Assembly: GCF_028283705.1 (NCBI RefSeq)
Contig: NZ_JAPWKD010000011.1
Location: forward strand, 248,001-312,000
From: Pantoea sp.
Lineage (GTDB): Bacteria; Pseudomonadota; Gammaproteobacteria; Enterobacterales; Enterobacteriaceae
Length of the DNA: 64,000 nt
Direction of reading: 5' to 3'
The notes beneath the pieces were generated by a model. The model ran no database searches. It saw only the letters and a list, made by a program, of their open reading frames with translations, and was not told the origin of the DNA. A program made the position numbers and the translations under genes. Below, one piece after another: positions 60,349 to 64,000 of this stretch (positions are counted from its first letter, which is position 1; each line of letters opens with the position of its first letter).

Positions 60349-61306
60349 CACCGGGCTTAATCTGTTGAAGACGCTGGCCTGCATGACGGCAGTGTCTTTT
60401 TTCACCCTGTATCAGAGTTATGATCGCTATAACTACAATTACAGTCTGGCCCTCAACATTCTGAGTTTTATTTCCACTATTGCCACACCGCTCTACTTTT
60501 TACTGAGCGGTTATATCGACAGCGGGCAGAATCACAGCCCCAGCTGGCAACTGGATAAGATTCGCCGCATTTTGTTGATTTTTCTCTTCTGGTTTACCTT
60601 TTTCTGGTTCGCCGGGGTGCAGAACAAAGGCTATCTGATTCAGCCGTGGTTTATGATTTCACTGATTTTAATTTACGTGTCACACCCCCTGATTGACCGG
60701 TTAATGTTGTTTCCCGGCAGAACGGCAGCGATTATTTTTATCCTGTTACTGGCAGCATTTTTGTATGACATTCTCGCGGTATTGTGGCCGGACAACCGGG
60801 CGTTCTCACTGCTACCGCAATACCGCATCTGGACCTGGGTGCTCTATTACCTCTCCGGCCGTCTGATGGCGTTGCCGATGGTGAAACAAACGCTACAATC
60901 GGTGCGGGTGGTGCGGCTCAGCCTGCTGTTGCTGCCCGCGGTGTATCTTTTTACCTGGCTGTATGAACGTTACTACTTCATCGCCCGCTTTATCTCTACC
61001 GGCAATGATTTCGTCCTGACAGGGTCGCAGGTCTATTTTCTGGTGATCTTGATAGCCATCAGCGTTAACGGCATCACGCTGCCTGCGCACTGGAAAAAGC
61101 TACCGGCGGTCTTCGCCACTCTGGGTAAAACCATGACCGGCGTCTATATCCTGCATTATCTGGTTTTCAATATTCTGGCGTGGGCCATCAGCATCCGATC
61201 GGTGGTGGATAAGCTATTGGTCATTGCGCTGACGGTAGCACTGGCAATGCTGATTTCGCTGGCAATGCTGCAAATTCCGGGCGTCAAAAAATTGATTAGT
61301 TTGTAA
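60341..61306 (+). CDS. Acyltransferase-3-like membrane protein lacking the TM1 histidine
   Basis: 321 aa from ATG 60341, with AAAGGAAG seven bases upstream; it overlaps the RND pump gene by eight bases, so it is translated from the same mRNA. About ten helices; the layout (TM1-TM2 with TPLYFLLSGYI, then PWFMISLILIYVSHPLIDRL, WVLYYLSGRL and the last pair GVYILHYLVF) fits the AT3 family (WecH, OafA) of O-acyltransferases. Active AT3 proteins carry Arg-x10-His in TM1; aligned to WecH, this protein has Lys and Phe there (NLLKTLACMTAVSFF). It may therefore be inactive or work differently. Genetic coupling to an efflux pump suggests an envelope role, as yet undefined. Confidence 0.75.
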   Translation: MNNTGLNLLKTLACMTAVSFFTLYQSYDRYNYNYSLALNILSFISTIATPLYFLLSGYIDSGQNHSPSWQLDKIRRILLIFLFWFTFFWFAGVQNKGYLIQPWFMISLILIYVSHPLIDRLMLFPGRTAAIIFILLLAAFLYDILAVLWPDNRAFSLLPQYRIWTWVLYYLSGRLMALPMVKQTLQSVRVVRLSLLLLPAVYLFTWLYERYYFIARFISTGNDFVLTGSQVYFLVILIAISVNGITLPAHWKKLPAVFATLGKTMTGVYILHYLVFNILAWAISIRSVVDKLLVIALTVALAMLISLAMLQIPGVKKLISL

Positions 61307-61313
61307 TGGGGAT

Positions 61314-61336
61314 GGCTGGCGGCACGCCGCACAGCC
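61314..61336. terminator. Hairpin between convergent genes
   Basis: GGCTG-GCGG pairs with CCGC-A-CAGCC around a four-base loop, in the 42-bp gap between the acyltransferase-like gene and ybaA. It has no T-run on either strand, so it may stop transcription only with Rho or may simply be an RNA-end stabiliser. Confidence 0.4.
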
Positions 61337-61348
61337 AGCAGGGCCTTG

Positions 61349-61702
61349 TCATTCATCGAGCAGCGGAGCGAAACCGCCATAAATCATGCGCTTGCCATCA
61401 AACGGCATATTTTCGCCCATCTCTTTCATCCGCGGATCGGCCATCAGTTTTTTATTAGCCTCATCACGCACTTCTTTCGAAGGGTATTCAATCCAGCTAA
61501 ACACCACCGTTTCGTCCTCTTCCGCTTTTACCGCCATGCGGAAGTCGGTGGTTTTACCGTCCGGTACATCATCTGCCCAGCATTCAACGATGCGCGTCGC
61601 GCCAAACTCCTTAAACAAAGGTGCGGCTTTGGCCGCCATCGCCAGATAAGCCTCCTTGTTGTCTACCGGAACCGCCACAACAAATCCATCAACATAGGAC
61701 AT
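61349..61702 (-). CDS. ybaA: YbaA-like DUF1428 protein
   Basis: 117 aa, the usual length of E. coli YbaA. The opening SYVDGFVVAVPVDNKEAYLA, the central CWADDVPDGKTTDF and the C-terminal MPFDGKRMIYGGFAPLLD are hallmarks of DUF1428, a dimeric ferredoxin-like (ABM-type) fold of unknown biochemical role. Soluble, with no signal. GGAGGATC-type SD lies just upstream of its start. Monocistronic between convergent and divergent neighbours. Confidence 0.93.
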   Translation of the reverse strand: MSYVDGFVVAVPVDNKEAYLAMAAKAAPLFKEFGATRIVECWADDVPDGKTTDFRMAVKAEEDETVVFSWIEYPSKEVRDEANKKLMADPRMKEMGENMPFDGKRMIYGGFAPLLDE

Positions 61703-61921
61703 AGGTGATCCTCCGTCGTCAACTGCGCGATCGGTGATGATCGCGAGGTTCAGTGTACGTGAGCCAGGTAAACTGGATTTGCGTGATGGGCCGCAAAACT
61801 TCTGAATGCCTTCAATGGCGGTGAAATTACCTCAGGCATGCCACGTTTATATTCACCAGTCCCTTTAACCTGCTCAATGCGTTAAACTTTCACCCACCTT
61901 CGTTAAGTCACACGGAATTTT

Positions 61922-62608
61922 ATGCGTATTACAATCGAACAGGCCGATCAGCCCTTTATCCATAGCTTTTTTGGCGAGAAAATTGACAGCATTGATGCGG
62001 ATTCTGCGCAGGCAAACCCGCTACGGCAGGCGCTACAGGTGGCGCGTCAGCAGGTAAACCAGGAAGCAGAGCTGAACTGGAAGCGCGGTGCGATATTTCT
62101 TGTGCTGTTTATATTTCTCTACGCGGCGCTGGGTGCATCGCTCACGCTGGACCTCAGCACCAAAGACACCAGCCATAAAAGCATCGCGTACGCACTGGAA
62201 GCGGTGCCGGTCTTAATCGCTTTTTCTGGCTTTTTCCTCTCGCTGCTGTTTCTGTTCTTTACCCGCAGCAGCGCACGTCGCGCACGGAACTGGGAACGCA
62301 GCGTTGTGTTGCTGGAAAAATATACCGGCACCAACCTGAGCCAGCAGATTAATGCGATGGGTGCGCGCACCACACATTATTCCTTCTCAGCGATCATGAC
62401 TTCCCTGGCGCTTTTTATCAGCCTGACCTGGGTGGTGATGTATAACTTCTTCACCTTTACCACCAGTGGCGTGATCGGCAGTGTTATCTCGCTGTTTATT
62501 ACCACCATGACCTATGTGATCCTGGATATTCAGCTGTTGAAATCCGGTAAGCAGAGCGAGATTGATGAACCTCTCGTCCCCGCTGACGATGATAAAGAAC
62601 AGCCGTAA
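61922..62608 (+). CDS. Inner-membrane protein of unknown function (228 aa)
   Basis: The cytoplasmic N-terminus (1-58) contains a helical segment QALQVARQQVNQEAELNWKR. Four membrane helices follow, as two pairs: about 59-78 (GAIFLVLFIFLYAALGASL) and 95-117 (PVLIAFSGFFLSLLFLFF), then about 158-178 and 183-206. Between the pairs lies a basic loop (SSARRARNWERSVVLLEKYTG). The tail is acidic (DEPLVPADDDKEQP). I do not recognise a named family; the layout fits a small uncharacterised enterobacterial membrane protein. It stands alone with about 220 bp upstream. Confidence 0.72.
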   Translation: MRITIEQADQPFIHSFFGEKIDSIDADSAQANPLRQALQVARQQVNQEAELNWKRGAIFLVLFIFLYAALGASLTLDLSTKDTSHKSIAYALEAVPVLIAFSGFFLSLLFLFFTRSSARRARNWERSVVLLEKYTGTNLSQQINAMGARTTHYSFSAIMTSLALFISLTWVVMYNFFTFTTSGVIGSVISLFITTMTYVILDIQLLKSGKQSEIDEPLVPADDDKEQP

Positions 62609-62629
62609 GCATGAATCGCCCTTTTAGAT

Positions 62630-62884
62630 TCAGCACGCTTCCGCTATCACCTCCACCAGGATTAAGGGACAACGCTTCACCCGGCAAGCCTGGGAATACG
62701 CCAGTGAACATACCGAACACAGGTCCCGCACCTCAGACTGGTATTGATATTCGGTGAAGTAACGGAAGCGGCCACTGTCAGGCTCAGTACGCCAGAAACG
62801 TTGTGGTTCGAGAATTTCATCAAGCTGCCTGAAAGTCAGGGCTGAAGGGTTATGAAACCCCACTCTTACGCGATAGATAGTCAT
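62630..62884 (-). CDS. Hypothetical Cys-rich small protein (84 aa)
   Basis: 84 aa, beginning MTIYRVRVGFHNPSALTFRQ. Five cysteines lie in the last third (CSVCSLAYSQACRVKRCP and the final Cys). The first half reads like a real folded protein (LDEILEPQRFWRTEPDSGRF), and no overlapping frame competes. A Shine-Dalgarno is not apparent before ATG 62884, which weakens the call. The family is unknown. Confidence 0.5.
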   Translation of the reverse strand: MTIYRVRVGFHNPSALTFRQLDEILEPQRFWRTEPDSGRFRYFTEYQYQSEVRDLCSVCSLAYSQACRVKRCPLILVEVIAEAC

Positions 62885-63033
62885 AACATGATTATTCGCA
62901 CCCTGCCCGCTACCAGCCAGACGTTATTGGTTTTCAATGCGATAGACTTTGCTTATCAGCTTTCCTGTGGTGCAGGTGACATCCCGCACCACGAGCGCTA
63001 AAGTGGTTCTTTTGTTTGATTTTACGAGGGAAA

Positions 63034-63366
63034 ATGAAACCTTTATTTGTCTACGGCACGCTATGCCCGGGCCGTTCCAATGCGCATATTCTGGAAAACA
63101 TCGGCGGCGACTGGCTGGCGGGTTACGTGACTGGCACCTTCTTCGAACGTGGCTGGGGCGCAGCGGCAGATTTCCCGGGTATCGTGCTGGATAAAAACGG
63201 CCCGCGCGTGGCGGGTTATTTGTTTTTGTCAGACCAGCTGGATGCCCACTGGCCGATGCTGGATGAGTTTGAAGACGGCTATGACCGGGTGGAGGTTGAT
63301 GTCACGACGTCACAAGGCCAGCAGGTGACCGCGTGGGTGTATCAGTTGCAGCCGCGTAGTGAGTAA
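63034..63366 (+). CDS. Gamma-glutamylcyclotransferase-like (AIG2/GGCT fold) protein
   Basis: 110 aa from ATG 63034, with GAGGGA upstream. The GGCT-like fold is shown by the substrate loop FVYGTLCPGRSN (6-17) and the conserved acidic motif LDEFEDGYDRVEV carrying the glutamate that acts as base in GGCT enzymes. Such proteins (YtfP in E. coli) are thought to cleave gamma-glutamyl amides to 5-oxoproline or related products, though for many bacterial members the substrate is unknown. A soluble single-gene unit. Confidence 0.87.
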   Translation: MKPLFVYGTLCPGRSNAHILENIGGDWLAGYVTGTFFERGWGAAADFPGIVLDKNGPRVAGYLFLSDQLDAHWPMLDEFEDGYDRVEVDVTTSQGQQVTAWVYQLQPRSE

Positions 63367-63420
63367 CATTTTGCATGGGTCGTAAAAATTACGGTTGACG
63401 AAAATATAGACCTTATTGAT

Positions 63421-63460
63421 AATAAAAAACGGCGGCACAGTGGGTATGACCGTGCCGCCG
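63421..63460 (-). terminator. Rho-independent terminator of the leftward 75-aa gene
   Basis: CGGCGGCAC (63430-63438) pairs with GTGCCGCCG (63452-63460); on the minus strand the stem is followed by TTTTTTATT. It stops the transcript entering from 63467 and lies between convergent genes. Confidence 0.8.
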
Positions 63461-63466
63461 GAAAAA

Positions 63467-63694
63467 CTACTTTTTACGTTTGTGGTTTATCCTGGGGGGC
63501 CGACGTTGCAGCGTTTGCCCCCTTAGTTTTTTCCACAACCGCCGGACCATAAGTCCGATCAAAACAACAACCACAATAACGGTATATTTCCCCGCCTGTG
63601 TTGCCGCCCCTGTCCAGCAGTGCTGGATCAGCGCTTCCGCATCACCCGCAAAGCCAGCCAGTTCCAGCAGTTTTAATACTAAATCGCACATCAT
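63467..63694 (-). CDS. Small hypothetical membrane protein (75 aa)
   Basis: ATG 63694 (MMCDLVLKLLELAGFAGDAE) is preferred over an upstream ATG at 63742 since AAAGAGGG lies just ahead of it. One membrane helix spans about residues 34-50 (YTVIVVVVLIGLMVRRLW), and the tail is strongly basic (KKLRGQTLQRRPPRINHKRKK). A good terminator directly follows the stop, supporting expression. The family is unknown. Confidence 0.6.
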   Translation of the reverse strand: MMCDLVLKLLELAGFAGDAEALIQHCWTGAATQAGKYTVIVVVVLIGLMVRRLWKKLRGQTLQRRPPRINHKRKK

Positions 63695-63849
63695 TGTGCC
63701 CTCTTTAAAGCCGGGAAGCCCCCGACAGGGAGAGAGCGGCACAAATTTAGCGCAAATATCTTATGTTGAATGATAACGTCACGCAACTATCGATAACCTC
63801 TTAATATGTAAGTTGACTCCACTGTTGATCATCTGCTGAGGTAAGTGCC

Positions 63850-64000
63850 ATGACCGATGAAGATAGCCGTCTGCATCCGCTGCTGCGCCAGCGTGACGGG
63901 CACCATGCCCGTGTCACCTGGGAAGAACTGTTTTTCGATCTGGTTTACGTCTTTGCGGTAACGCAGCTCAGTCATTCCCTGCTGCACGACCTTAGCGCCA
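63850..64000 (+). CDS. LtrA-family membrane protein (N-terminus only, cut by window edge)
   Basis: The first 50 residues are visible. ATG 63850 has GAGG upstream. The segment RVTWEELFFDLVYVFAVTQL is the opening of the bacterial low-temperature-requirement protein A family, polytopic membrane proteins first noted in Listeria. The continuation lies beyond the window; the biochemical role of the family is unknown. Confidence 0.85.
   Translation, partial: MTDEDSRLHPLLRQRDGHHARVTWEELFFDLVYVFAVTQLSHSLLHDLSA

Noticed and set aside
1-64000. CRISPR arrays, tRNA or rRNA genes, insertion sequences
   Set aside because: No regularly spaced repeats, cloverleaf-like sequences, rRNA stretches or transposase frames were noticed on either strand.

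Overview
The window reads as chromosome of an enterobacterium, most probably a plant-associated Erwiniaceae member (Pantoea/Erwinia-like). The basis is E. coli-like ArnT, PmrB, PmrR, MacAB and YbaA sequences next to plant-niche traits: gallate catabolism, a periplasmic FAD/cytochrome sugar(-acid) dehydrogenase and a lactone-degrading operon. The species assignment is inference. I saw no rRNA, tRNA, insertion sequence or CRISPR array.

Region 1 (1-6270), cationic-peptide resistance and efflux: the start of arnT, a 32-aa PmrR-like peptide, the sensor kinase PmrB without an adjacent pmrA, a previously unannotated 59-aa ORF in the pmrB leader, a stand-alone ArnA formyltransferase-like domain that has lost two catalytic residues, and the macAB efflux pair. 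Three PmrA-box-like sites sit before pmrR, before the 59-aa ORF/pmrB, and between arnA-like and macA, so the locus looks like a scattered PmrAB regulon.

Region 2 (6271-27605), a pair of giant paralogous genes (2886 and 2882 aa) of a family I do not recognise. They share an identical 16-nt translation-initiation segment and surround a two-gene glycoside operon (GPH transporter plus GH31 alpha-glycosidase). Two copies of a REP-like palindrome lie in opposite orientation around the second giant gene. This is the strongest candidate for an undescribed system.

Region 3 (27606-50610), aromatic and lactone catabolism. An operon galB-galC-galD plus an NAD-dependent dehydrogenase is read leftward from a divergent LysR-type regulator that carries two helix-turn-helix domains. 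The matching transporter and gallate dioxygenase (galT-galA) lie 15 kb away. Between them are a three-gene Tat/GMC/cytochrome c dehydrogenase operon, a complete blcRABC-type gamma-butyrolactone operon (IclR regulator, semialdehyde dehydrogenase, Fe-dependent alcohol dehydrogenase, AttM/BlcC-type lactonase able in principle to quench acyl-homoserine lactone signals), and a third giant gene (2203 aa, leftward) with a His/Cys pair suggestive of a clan-CD peptidase fold and a LysM-like tail.

Region 4 (50611-64000), mostly envelope genes: a polytopic membrane protein, an AI-2E/PerM exporter-family protein, a P-type cation ATPase with altered ion-site residues, a 35-aa membrane peptide, a lipoprotein-adaptor/RND pump pair overlapping an acyltransferase-3-like membrane protein, YbaA, small hypotheticals, a gamma-glutamylcyclotransferase-like protein and the start of an LtrA-family gene.
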